From: Amycolatopsis saalfeldensis
GTDB lineage: Bacteria; Actinomycetota; Actinomycetes; Mycobacteriales; Pseudonocardiaceae
Reading direction: 5' to 3'
NCBI RefSeq assembly: GCF_900110575.1
Contig: NZ_FOEF01000013.1
Location: forward strand, 205,776 to 269,775
DNA: 64,000 bases
Below are positions 7,917-16,275 of this stretch, piece after piece; the first letter of the stretch is position 1; every line of letters starts with the position of its first letter. The notes below the pieces were generated by a model, which had not been told where the DNA came from, searched no databases, and saw nothing but the letters and a program-made list of their open reading frames with translations. A program made the position numbers and the translations under genes.

Positions 7917-10880
7917 GTGGGGCGACTCGGCGGCGTGCGGCGAGCGGACGGGGCGGTGACCGCGGTGGCGACAACCTTGCCCGGCGGCGACTGGGCCCTG
8001 GTCGGCCCCGGCCCGATCGCGACCACGTACGCGGGCCTCGACCACGGCGTCCCGGTGGCGCTGAAGGTGTTCCCGTCCCGATTCGACCGGGTGACGCTGT
8101 CCGCGGTGGAGCGCGAACGAACCCGCCTGCGCGGCGTCCCGTCGGTGCTGCCGGTGGACGCCGTAGAACAGTTGCCCGACGGCCGGCACGTGCTGCGGAT
8201 GGAACTGTGCGCCCAGTCGCTGGCGACGCTCCTGCCCCGCGTCGGCCAGCTCACCCCGTCCGACACCGTGGTGCTGGGCCACGCACTGGCAACGGCCCTC
8301 GCCGGCGCCCACGCAGCCGGCGTCGTCCACGGCGGCGTGACCCCCTCGAACGTCCTGTTCCGAACCTCGGGCCAACCGGTCCTGTCGGACTTCGGCGTCG
8401 CCCTCCGCCTCGCCTTCCCCCGCGACCCGGTGCAGGTGCTGGACTACCTAGCACCGGAAACACTCCGCACGGAAACCCTCGACGAGCGCACGGATTTGTA
8501 CGGCCTGGGCGCCCTCCTGCACGTCGCCCTCACCGGCCGCCACCCCCTGCCAGGCCAACTCGGTGAGCCAGTGGGTGAACGCGTGCTCCGCGTCCTGCGC
8601 ACTCCCGTCCCCGCCATCCACCAACCCGGCGTGCCGACGGAACTGTCCACAGTGGTCGGACGCCTACTGGCCCCGGACCCGGCCCACCGACCTGCCAGCG
8701 CGGCCTGGGTGGTGGACCAACTGTCAGCGATGATTCCGCGGTTGGCTGTGCCTGCGCCTGGCTACGTGCCTGCGCCTGTTTATGCGCCTGCGTCTGGCTC
8801 CGAGCCTGCGCCTGGCTACGTGCCTGCGCCTGTTTATGCGCCTGCGTCTGGCTCCGAGCCTGCGCCTGTTTATGCGCCTGCGTCTGGCTCCGAGCCTGCG
8901 TCTGGCTCCGAGCCTGCGTCTGGCTCCGAGCCTGCGTCTGGCTCCGAGCCTGCGCCTGGCTCTGCGCCTGCTTCCGCTGCTGCGCCTGGCTCCGCGTCTG
9001 GCCTCGCGCCCGCTTCCGCTGCTGCGCCTGGCTCCGCGCCTGCCCCTGCACCCCCGCTTAGCCTCGCGCCCGCTCCCGCTGCTGGGCCTGGCCTCGCGCC
9101 TGCTCCTGTGCCCGTTTATGCGCCCGCTCCTGGCCCTGCCCCCATTTATCCACCAGCTCCTGCCCAGGCTGCCGCCGCTCCTGGGCCAGTGCCCGCTCCT
9201 GGTCCTGCCCCTGCACCCAGTTCCGCCCCGGAGCCCGGGCCCGGCGTTGCTGCCGCTCCGGTCCCTGCGGCCGGTTCCGCACCGGAGCCCAAGCCTGGGG
9301 CTGGTTTCGTACCGGCGTCTGTGTCTGGTGCTGCCCCGGTCCCTGCGGCTAGTTCCGTACCGGAGCCCGAGCCTGGCTCTGCCCCGGTGCCTGGGGCCGG
9401 TCCGGTACCGGCGTCTGCGCCTGGCTCTGCCCCGCTCCCTGCGGCTGGTTCCGTACCGGAGCCCGAGCCTGGCGCTGGCCCGGTGCCTGGGGCTGGTTTC
9501 GTGCCGGCGTCTGTGTCTGGCGCTGCTCCGGTCCCTGCGGCTGGTTTCGTGCCTGGTTCTAGTGCTGCTGCTGCCCTGATCTCTGCGGCTGGTTCCGTAC
9601 CGGAGGCCGATCCTGGCGAGGCCGCTGTCCCTGCGGCCAGTCCCGCGCCTGTACCCGGCGCTGCTGCCGGTCCGGTCCCTGCGGCCGGTTCAGTACCGGC
9701 GTCCGTGCCTGGCGTTGCCCCGGTCTCTGGTTCTGGTGCTGCTGAGGCTCCGGTCCCTGGCGCTGGTTCCGGGTCGGTGTCCGGTTTTGGTGCTGTGTCG
9801 GTTCCTGGCCCTGGTTCCGTAGGCGAGACCCAGTCTGGCGCGGCCGCGGGCCCCGTGCCTGTGTCCGGAGCTGCTGCCGGTCCGGTTCCTGGCCCTGGTT
9901 CCGTACCGGAGCCTGCGCCTGGCGCGGCCCCCGCGGCTGGTCCTGCGCCTGCGCCCGGTGCTGGTCCCGCGCCCGTTCATGCGCCGTTCCCGCACGGTGG
10001 TGCGGGCGCGGTGCCCGGGTCCGATGTTGCGCCGGACACCGCGACCGCGTCCGCTGCTGAGGGAGGGGCTTCTCGCGGGGCCGTCGCTGGGGCTGGGGCA
10101 GGCAGCTCGCCCGCTGGAGTACCAGGCTCTGGTGGTGGGGCCGCGGTCTGGGGCGGTGGTTCTCTTGCACCGAGCGGGCCGGGCGGGGCGAGTGGCTATT
10201 CGGAGCCTCACCACCCCAGCGCGCCGGTTCCCGGGGTGCCGGATCTTCAACCGGCCGCGCCGGACGGGGCCGGGGCGTCGGTTGTGGGTGAGCCGGGGGC
10301 GTGGGAAGGCGAGTTCGACGATTTCGGCGCGCCGGAAGGACCCGTGGCGGAGGGGTTTGACGAATCGGCGCCGGTTGAGTTGCCGGCTTCGGTTGTTGCG
10401 GAGTTGCCGTCCGGGCCGGGTTTGCCTGGGGGGTCGACGGTTGCGGAGCCGGCGGAGCGGAAGCGGCGGGTGCGCTGGGATGTGGTCGTCGGCGGGCTGG
10501 TCGCGGTGTGCGTGGTCGCGGCCGGGCTGGTGCTGCTGCTCGGTGGTGGATCGGACGACCTCACCACGGTGGCGCGGACCCCGCCGCCCGCGCCGCCGTC
10601 CGGCGCGCCCACCGCGGTCACCCTGGAGCTGGCCGAGCCCGCCGACCACGGCAACCAGGTCACGCTCAGCTGGAGCAGCAGTTCCGACAGCGTCGACTAC
10701 GCGGTGATCGTCGCGCCCGAGGGCGAGCCGAACCGCGCGATCCTCGCCCAGCGGCTGCACACGCTCACCGTTCAGGTCGACCCACTGCGCCGGTACTGCT
10801 TCGAGGTGCAGGCCACCGACAGCCAGAGCGTCTACAAGAGCGCGCCCCAATCGATCCGCGGCGCGACCTGCCACCGTTAG
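7917..10880 (+). CDS. Membrane-anchored Ser/Thr kinase-like protein (probable pseudokinase) with Pro/Ala linker and FN3-like domain
   Basis: 987 residues. GTG 7917 is chosen because GGAGG lies 8 nt upstream; the longer frame upstream runs antisense to eccD. Kinase-like domain at residues 20-275: nucleotide-binding Lys50 (VALK), DFG at 158-160 and LAPE are present. The catalytic loop reads HGGVTPSN (138-145), so the HRD Asp is Gly. Residues about 275-845 are a Pro/Ala/Gly/Ser-rich linker with tandem repeats. A membrane helix lies at about 855-875, followed by a ~95-residue FN3-like external domain (LSWSSSSDSVDYAVIV). Placed beside eccD, it may sense or regulate the secretion locus. Activity is doubtful. 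Confidence 0.85.
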   Translation: MGRLGGVRRADGAVTAVATTLPGGDWALVGPGPIATTYAGLDHGVPVALKVFPSRFDRVTLSAVERERTRLRGVPSVLPVDAVEQLPDGRHVLRMELCAQSLATLLPRVGQLTPSDTVVLGHALATALAGAHAAGVVHGGVTPSNVLFRTSGQPVLSDFGVALRLAFPRDPVQVLDYLAPETLRTETLDERTDLYGLGALLHVALTGRHPLPGQLGEPVGERVLRVLRTPVPAIHQPGVPTELSTVVGRLLAPDPAHRPASAAWVVDQLSAMIPRLAVPAPGYVPAPVYAPASGSEPAPGYVPAPVYAPASGSEPAPVYAPASGSEPASGSEPASGSEPASGSEPAPGSAPASAAAPGSASGLAPASAAAPGSAPAPAPPLSLAPAPAAGPGLAPAPVPVYAPAPGPAPIYPPAPAQAAAAPGPVPAPGPAPAPSSAPEPGPGVAAAPVPAAGSAPEPKPGAGFVPASVSGAAPVPAASSVPEPEPGSAPVPGAGPVPASAPGSAPLPAAGSVPEPEPGAGPVPGAGFVPASVSGAAPVPAAGFVPGSSAAAALISAAGSVPEADPGEAAVPAASPAPVPGAAAGPVPAAGSVPASVPGVAPVSGSGAAEAPVPGAGSGSVSGFGAVSVPGPGSVGETQSGAAAGPVPVSGAAAGPVPGPGSVPEPAPGAAPAAGPAPAPGAGPAPVHAPFPHGGAGAVPGSDVAPDTATASAAEGGASRGAVAGAGAGSSPAGVPGSGGGAAVWGGGSLAPSGPGGASGYSEPHHPSAPVPGVPDLQPAAPDGAGASVVGEPGAWEGEFDDFGAPEGPVAEGFDESAPVELPASVVAELPSGPGLPGGSTVAEPAERKRRVRWDVVVGGLVAVCVVAAGLVLLLGGGSDDLTTVARTPPPAPPSGAPTAVTLELAEPADHGNQVTLSWSSSSDSVDYAVIVAPEGEPNRAILAQRLHTLTVQVDPLRRYCFEVQATDSQSVYKSAPQSIRGATCHR
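8751..10000 (+). repeat. Pro/Ala-rich coding repeat tract
   Basis: Degenerate short-period repeats encoding PAP, PAS, GSEP and APV units inside the kinase-like gene. Four perfect 18-bp copies encoding ASGSEP lie at 8880-8951, with longer shuffled units before and after. The regular base pattern keeps other frames open here, which explains spurious ORFs on both strands. Likely a wall-spanning spacer prone to length change by slippage. Confidence 0.85.
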
Positions 10881-10894
10881 GGAGTCCACTGTGG

Positions 10895-11668
10895 TCAGCC
10901 GGGCGGGGCGTCGGCGATCGCGTTGAGGGCCGTCACCACGGTGCGCTCCTCGTGGGCGAAGTGAGCGTCCAGCTCGGCGGCCAGACGGTCCAGCTCGGCG
11001 ACGTCGACGGCCGCCCGCAGCTCCCGCTGGATACGGGCCACGGTGGTGTGTTGCGCCGTGAGCTCGGCCAGTTCCGCTGCGAGGGCCGGGAAACGCTCGG
11101 CGAGCATCGGGAAGGTGGCGGCGTCCTCGCCACCGTGGTGGCGGGCCAGCGCGGTGCAGAAGCCGGCGCAATGCGCGCGCAGGTCCGGTGGCGAAAGCCT
11201 CACCGCACCGTCGATGGCCTGTGCGCGCAGGGAATTCAGCTCGTCACGCAGCCAGCGGTGGACCTCGACGAGCCAGTCGCCCATGCCCTTCACCCGGTCG
11301 AGCCGGTGGAGGACGACCACGGGAATCACGCGGGTGGCCTTCGCCTGGTATTCGGCGTACCCGGGCGCGGCCTCGACGACACGCGCGAAGAGGTTGTCGC
11401 GTTCCGGAGCCGGTGGGATGCCCGCGTACGCGTCGTACGTGGTGTCGCCGGTTTCGACCGTGACACGCGGATTGCTGCGAATGTTGTGGAACCAATCCGG
11501 GTTCCGCGCCGCTCCGGCAGCGGACGCGACGACCACGCCAGTGCCGTCGAATTCGAGATAGCCGAGCAGACTTTCCCGGCGTAGCCCCGTTTTCGCGCCA
11601 GTGGTGGTCAGTACGGCCAGGCCCGGCATCCGCTCGGGATGCTCGCGAAAAGTGGTGATGAGATCCAT
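10895..11668 (-). CDS. Deazaflavin (F420)-dependent nitroreductase-family / hemerythrin fusion protein
   Basis: 257 residues. ATG 11668 is chosen over an upstream ATG at 11800 because AGGGAAG precedes it at proper spacing and the family begins here. Residues 1-125 resemble the Ddn-like F420-dependent oxidoreductase family (TTTGAKTGLRRESLLGYLEFDG, NPDWFHNI). Residues ~130-257 form a hemerythrin-like helical bundle with likely di-iron ligands in HRWLRDEL, ARHHGGED and HFAHEERTV. Probable redox or oxygen/NO-related enzyme. It is divergent from hypF, 280 bp apart. Confidence 0.82.
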   Translation of the reverse strand: MDLITTFREHPERMPGLAVLTTTGAKTGLRRESLLGYLEFDGTGVVVASAAGAARNPDWFHNIRSNPRVTVETGDTTYDAYAGIPPAPERDNLFARVVEAAPGYAEYQAKATRVIPVVVLHRLDRVKGMGDWLVEVHRWLRDELNSLRAQAIDGAVRLSPPDLRAHCAGFCTALARHHGGEDAATFPMLAERFPALAAELAELTAQHTTVARIQRELRAAVDVAELDRLAAELDAHFAHEERTVVTALNAIADAPPG

Positions 11669-11947
11669 ATGTTTCTTCCCTACATGGAGGAGAGCGCGCT
11701 GAAACCCGGGAAACCCTTGGGGTGACAACGATTGCGGGAAAATCCGGGAATCCGGACTCCGTGGTGGCTGAGTAGCCGGTACCTCCATGCGTAGGCCCAT
11801 CCGGGGCGCGCGACGAAATTAGCACGGAATCCGGAAGACGGGCAAGGCGCATCGCCTCGGCGGTGAGGGTCGATCGAACGGACCCGTGGTGTCGCACGTT
11901 TGTGCCGGCCGCTTCCCCTCTGGGCCGCCGGGGCGCAGACTGGGCTG

Positions 11948-14224
11948 ATGGACCGGCGGGTGCGGGTCGCGGTGCGGGTGGGCGGGGTGGTGCAGGGGGT
12001 GGGGTTCCGGCCCTTCGCCCACGGGCTCGCGCGGCGGCTGCGGCTGTCCGGCTTCGTCGGCAACGACGCGGCCGGGGTGTTCGCCGAGGTGGAGGGGCCC
12101 TCGGCGGACGTCGACGCGTTCGTCCTCGCGCTGCGGGAAGAGGCGCCACCACTGGCGGTGGTCGACGACGTGCGGGTGACCCCGATGGCGGTGGCCGACG
12201 ATGTGCAGCCGGTCTTCAGCATCGTCGACAGCCCGGCCGGCGGGCAGGTCTCAACGCTCGTCTCCGCGGACAGCGCGACCTGCGCCGACTGCCTCGCCGA
12301 GCTGCGCGATCCCGGCGATCGACGGTACCGGTACCCGTTCATCAACTGCACGAACTGCGGGCCCCGCTTCACGATTGTGCGCGGCGTGCCGTACGACCGG
12401 CCGTTCACGACCATGGCCGGCTTCCCGATGTGCGCCGGCTGCCGACGGGAGTACGAGGACCCCGGCGACCGGCGGTTCCATGCACAGCCGGTGTGCTGCC
12501 CCGTCTGCGGGCCGAAGCTGTGGTTCCACGAAGAGCGACGAGAACCGGACGGGACAACCCCACTTAAGTCCACAGTGGACGCGCTGCGGGCGGGCGCGGT
12601 AGTGGCGATCAAGGGACTGGGCGGATACCACCTTGCTGTAGACGCGGAAAGCGAAAGTGCCGTCGCCGCCTTGCGCGGGCGGAAGCACCGGGAGGACAAA
12701 CCGTTTGCGATCATGGTCCCCGATCTCGCGGCCGCCCGGAAGGTCGTGGCGCCGGGCGAAATCGGCGAACGGCTCCTGACCAGCCGCCGTAGCCCGATCG
12801 TGTTACTCCCGCGCGTCGCGAATGGTCCCCTCGCGACCGCCGTCGCGCCTCGGAACAGAAAAATCGGCGTGCTGCTGCCCTACACCCCGCTGCACCACCT
12901 GCTGCTCGGCGACTTCGGCGGCTCGATCGTGCTGACCAGCGCGAACGTCTCCGACGAGCCCATCGTCTACCGCGACGAGGACGCTCTGAACCGCCTCAAA
13001 ACCATCGCCGACGCCTTCCTCACCCACGACCGCGCCATCCACACCCGCACCGACGACTCCGTGGTCCGCCCCGTCCGCGGGCGCGTGCAGCTGCAGCGCC
13101 GCTCGCGGGGGTACGCGCCCGAGCCCGTCACGCTCCACCGGAAAGTCCCGCGGCACGTGCTGGGCTGCGGCGCCGAGCTGAAGAACACCTTCTGCCTGGC
13201 GAAAGACGACCACGCGTTCGTCTCGCACCACATCGGCGACCTCGAGAACTACGAGACGCTCAAGTCCTACACCGAGGGCATCCGGCATTGGCGGGAGCTG
13301 TTCGACGTCACCCCGGCCGTCGTCGCGCACGACCTGCATCCCGAGTACCTGTCCACGAAGTACGCGCTCGACCTCGAAGGCGTCGAGCACGTCGGCGTCC
13401 AGCACCACCACGCGCACATCGCCTCGTGCCTGGCCGACAACGGCGAGGACGGCCCGGTCCTCGGCGTCGCCTTCGACGGCACCGGTTACGGCACCGACGG
13501 CACGATCTGGGGCGGCGAGTTCCTGCTCGCGGACCTGGCCGGGTTCGAGCGCGTCGGCCACCTCCAGACCGTGCCGATGCCGGGTGGCGCCGCGGCCGTC
13601 CGCGAGCCGTGGCGCATGGCGGCGGCCCACCTCGACGCCGCCGGAATCACAGCGGAAGACCTCAAAACCAGGCACGAGGAACACTGGGACGACGTCGTCA
13701 AAATGGCCCGCAGCGGACTGAACTCACCGTTGACCTCCAGCGCAGGCAGGCTTTTCGACGCCGTCGCCGCACTGCTCGGCGTGCGCGACTGCGTGAACTA
13801 CGAGGGCCAGGCCGCCGTGGAGCTGGAGCAGCTGGCCGACCCCGAAGAACGCGGCACCTACCCCGTGAGCATCGACCGAAACCAAGTGTCCACAGTAGAC
13901 ATAATCCGCGCCGTCGCAGAGGACCAGCAGAACAAAACCCCGGGACCGATCATCGCCGCAAGATTCCACAACAGCATCGCCGACGTCGTCGCCCGCGTCT
14001 GTGAGCAACTCCGAACAGCCGAAACCGTAGCCCTCTCCGGCGGCGTCTTCCAAAACGCCCTGCTCCTCGACCGAACGATAGATTCCCTGCACCACAAGGG
14101 TTTCCGAGTGATCACCCACTCCCGAGTGCCGGCGAACGACGGCGGGATCAGCTTAGGGCAGGTCGCAGTGGCAGCCGCGCGCGAAGCCACGAGTACCACG
14201 AGTCCAGCCCGTCACCGCGGGTAG
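11948..14224 (+). CDS. hypF: Carbamoyltransferase HypF
   Basis: Makes the thiocarbamate on HypE used for the cyanide ligands of the [NiFe] active site. 758 residues, normal length. Domains in order: acylphosphatase (VQGVGFRPF, residues ~14-22), two zinc fingers (CADC...CTNC and CAGC...CPVC, ~110-195), a YrdC-like domain (~205-390) and a Kae1-like carbamoyltransferase domain with HHHAHIASC and FDGTGYGTDG. It stands alone on the plus strand facing the hydrogenase operon. Its last 77 bases overlap the 3' end of hypB. The start is the first ATG that begins the acylphosphatase domain. Confidence 0.96.
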   Translation: MDRRVRVAVRVGGVVQGVGFRPFAHGLARRLRLSGFVGNDAAGVFAEVEGPSADVDAFVLALREEAPPLAVVDDVRVTPMAVADDVQPVFSIVDSPAGGQVSTLVSADSATCADCLAELRDPGDRRYRYPFINCTNCGPRFTIVRGVPYDRPFTTMAGFPMCAGCRREYEDPGDRRFHAQPVCCPVCGPKLWFHEERREPDGTTPLKSTVDALRAGAVVAIKGLGGYHLAVDAESESAVAALRGRKHREDKPFAIMVPDLAAARKVVAPGEIGERLLTSRRSPIVLLPRVANGPLATAVAPRNRKIGVLLPYTPLHHLLLGDFGGSIVLTSANVSDEPIVYRDEDALNRLKTIADAFLTHDRAIHTRTDDSVVRPVRGRVQLQRRSRGYAPEPVTLHRKVPRHVLGCGAELKNTFCLAKDDHAFVSHHIGDLENYETLKSYTEGIRHWRELFDVTPAVVAHDLHPEYLSTKYALDLEGVEHVGVQHHHAHIASCLADNGEDGPVLGVAFDGTGYGTDGTIWGGEFLLADLAGFERVGHLQTVPMPGGAAAVREPWRMAAAHLDAAGITAEDLKTRHEEHWDDVVKMARSGLNSPLTSSAGRLFDAVAALLGVRDCVNYEGQAAVELEQLADPEERGTYPVSIDRNQVSTVDIIRAVAEDQQNKTPGPIIAARFHNSIADVVARVCEQLRTAETVALSGGVFQNALLLDRTIDSLHHKGFRVITHSRVPANDGGISLGQVAVAAAREATSTTSPARHRG

Positions 14225-14867
14225 CGCTCAGCTCCAGGACCCGGGCGCGGGGGTTGACGTGCCCCAGATCGTGGTTGAACTCAGCGACGTCGAAGTCCAC
14301 GTACGGCAGCAGGTCGATCTTGTTGAGCAGCACCAGATCCGTCGACGCGAACATGTGCGGGTACTTCAGCGGCTTGCCCGGCCCCTCGGTGACGGACAGG
14401 ATCACCACCCGCGCGGCCTCGCCGAGGTCGAACAGCGCCGGGCAGACCAGGTTGCCGACGTTCTCCACGAACAGCACCGACCCGGGCACGACGGCGAGCG
14501 TGTCGAGCGCGTTGTCCAGCATCGTCGCGTCGAGGTGGCAGCCGGCGCCGGTGTTGATCTGCACGACGGGCGCGCCGGTCGCCTTGATCCGCGACGCGTC
14601 CAGCTGCGTCTCCTGGTCGCCCTCCACCACCGCGAACGGAAGTTCGTCGCCCAGCGCGCGCACGGTGTGTTCCAGCAGCGTGGTCTTCCCGGCGCCGGGT
14701 GAGCTCATCAGGTTGATCGCGAACACGTCCTGGTCACGCAGCCGTTGCCGGGTGTGCCCGGCGAGGTGGTCGTTCTTCGCCAGCACATCCTGTTCCAGCA
14801 CCACGGTGTGGCTGTGCCCCTCGTGGTGGACGACCGCGTCGTCCGAACAGCCGCAGGTTTCGCACAT
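14148..14867 (-). CDS. hypB: Hydrogenase nickel incorporation GTPase HypB
   Basis: Ni-delivering GTPase that acts with HypA, 239 residues. It has an N-terminal metal motif CETCGC and a few His residues, but no long poly-His tract. P-loop SSPGAGKTTLLE, ENVGNLVCP and LNKIDLLPY are all visible. The start is ATG 14867, one base after the hypA stop. Last gene of the operon. The C-terminus is encoded opposite the end of hypF, with no room for a terminator between them. Confidence 0.95.
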   Translation of the reverse strand: MCETCGCSDDAVVHHEGHSHTVVLEQDVLAKNDHLAGHTRQRLRDQDVFAINLMSSPGAGKTTLLEHTVRALGDELPFAVVEGDQETQLDASRIKATGAPVVQINTGAGCHLDATMLDNALDTLAVVPGSVLFVENVGNLVCPALFDLGEAARVVILSVTEGPGKPLKYPHMFASTDLVLLNKIDLLPYVDFDVAEFNHDLGHVNPRARVLELSATRGDGLDSWYSWLRARLPLRPALS

Positions 14868-14868
14868 G

Positions 14869-15198
14869 TCAGGCCACCTCCACGGACTTGATGCGCAGCT
14901 GGCGCCCGGCCAGCACTTCGACGTTCGCGCTGCCGCAGGGGCAGAGCAGGATCGGGTAGTCGATGCCGAACTCACAGCCGCAGTCCCGGCACGCGGCGCG
15001 GCCCGGCGGCTCGTCGATCTCCAGTGCCGCGCCCTCCAGCGCCGTTCCCGTGCAGAGCACGTCGAAGCAGAAGCGGACGCTGTCCGGCACCACGCCGGAC
15101 AGCCGCCCGATTTCCAGCCGCACGCTCCGCACCGCGACGTCGCCGAGCCGCGAGACGACGGCGTCGACAACGCTCTGGGTGATCGACATCTCGTGCAT
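14869..15198 (-). CDS. hypA: Hydrogenase nickel metallochaperone HypA
   Basis: 109 residues. Starts MHEMSITQSVVDAV, with the invariant MHE nickel site. The zinc site appears as CRDCG and CPCGS (about residues 70-93), a normal CxxC pair arrangement. It works with HypB in nickel insertion. It starts at the base after the hypE stop and precedes hypB by one base. Confidence 0.95.
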   Translation of the reverse strand: MHEMSITQSVVDAVVSRLGDVAVRSVRLEIGRLSGVVPDSVRFCFDVLCTGTALEGAALEIDEPPGRAACRDCGCEFGIDYPILLCPCGSANVEVLAGRQLRIKSVEVA

Positions 15199-16275
15199 CT
15201 AGCAGATCCTCGGCAGCGGATCGCCCACCAGCATGTCGACGATCCGCGTGCCGCCGAACGCGGTGTTCAGCAGCACCAGCCCCGGCGGGTCGTCGGCGAC
15301 CCGGCCGATCACCGCCGCGTCCGCGCCCAAGGGGTGCGAACGCAGCGCCGCCAACGCGTCCGAGGCCTGGGCACCGTCGACGATGACCACGATCCGGCCC
15401 TCGCACGCGACGTACAGCGGGTCGATGCCGAGCAGCTCCGACGCGCCCCGGACCTCCTCGCGGACCGGGATCGCGTTCTCGTCGATCACCACCGCGACCT
15501 CCGCCGAGCGAGCCACCTCGTTGAGGATCGTCGCGACGCCGCCACGGGTCGCGTCGCGCATCGCGCGCACGCCCGGCACCGACGCCAGCAGCCCGGCCAC
15601 CAGTTCGTGCACCGGCGCGGTGTCCGACTCCAGGTCGGCGTCGATGTCCAGCTCACCGCGCGCCAGCATGATGGTGACGCCGTGGTCGCCGATCGGGCCG
15701 GAGACCAGCACCGCGTCGCCCGGCTTCACCGTGGCGACGCCGAGCCCGGACCGGATGGACACGCCGACGCCGGCGGTGTTGATGTACACGCCGTCGGCCT
15801 TCCCGCGCTGCACCACCTTCGTGTCGCCGGTGACGATCTGCACGTCCGCCGCCAGCGCCGCCGACCTCATCGATTCGACGATCTTCAGCAGGTCCTCGAC
15901 GGGGAAGCCCTCTTCGAGGATGAAGCCCGCCGTCAGGTACAGCGGCCGCGCGCCGGAGACGGCGAGGTCGTTCACCGTGCCGTTCACGGCCAGGTCGCCG
16001 ATGTCGCCGCCGGGGAAGAACAGCGGTGACACCACGTACGAATCCGTGGTCAGCGACAGCTTCGCCCCGCCGATGGTGAGCGCGGCGGCGTCCTCCATCG
16101 GCTCCAGCAGCGGGTTGCGGAACGCGTCGAGGAACACCGCCTCGATCAACGTGTGCGTCGCCTTGCCACCGGAGCCGTGTGACAACGTGATGCGCTCCTC
16201 GCGGACCTTCGCACGCCGTCGCCGGGCACGCTCGATCCGGTCGAGCACCTGCTGTTCCCGCTCGGTCGTGGTCAT
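15199..16275 (-). CDS. hypE: Hydrogenase maturation protein HypE
   Basis: AIR-synthase-fold protein that dehydrates the carbamoyl group donated by HypF to a thiocyanate on its C-terminal Cys. 358 residues, ending in PRIC, the required tail. ITLSHGSGGK and RDATRGGVATILNE are typical. A ~25-residue charged N-terminal extension (ERARRRRAKVREER) is longer than in many homologues. The ATG overlaps the hypD stop (ATGA). Confidence 0.95.
   Translation of the reverse strand: MTTTEREQQVLDRIERARRRRAKVREERITLSHGSGGKATHTLIEAVFLDAFRNPLLEPMEDAAALTIGGAKLSLTTDSYVVSPLFFPGGDIGDLAVNGTVNDLAVSGARPLYLTAGFILEEGFPVEDLLKIVESMRSAALAADVQIVTGDTKVVQRGKADGVYINTAGVGVSIRSGLGVATVKPGDAVLVSGPIGDHGVTIMLARGELDIDADLESDTAPVHELVAGLLASVPGVRAMRDATRGGVATILNEVARSAEVAVVIDENAIPVREEVRGASELLGIDPLYVACEGRIVVIVDGAQASDALAALRSHPLGADAAVIGRVADDPPGLVLLNTAFGGTRIVDMLVGDPLPRIC

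Noticed and set aside
8880..8951. CRISPR-like short repeats
   Set aside because: Repeats are directly adjacent, in frame and without spacers, so they are coding tandem repeats. The same holds for 63911-64000.
8782..9579. Alternative plus frame with LRLAPSLRL repeats
   Set aside because: It comes from the period-3 pattern of the Pro/Ala repeat; the kinase frame continues through it to a membrane helix and FN3-like domain.
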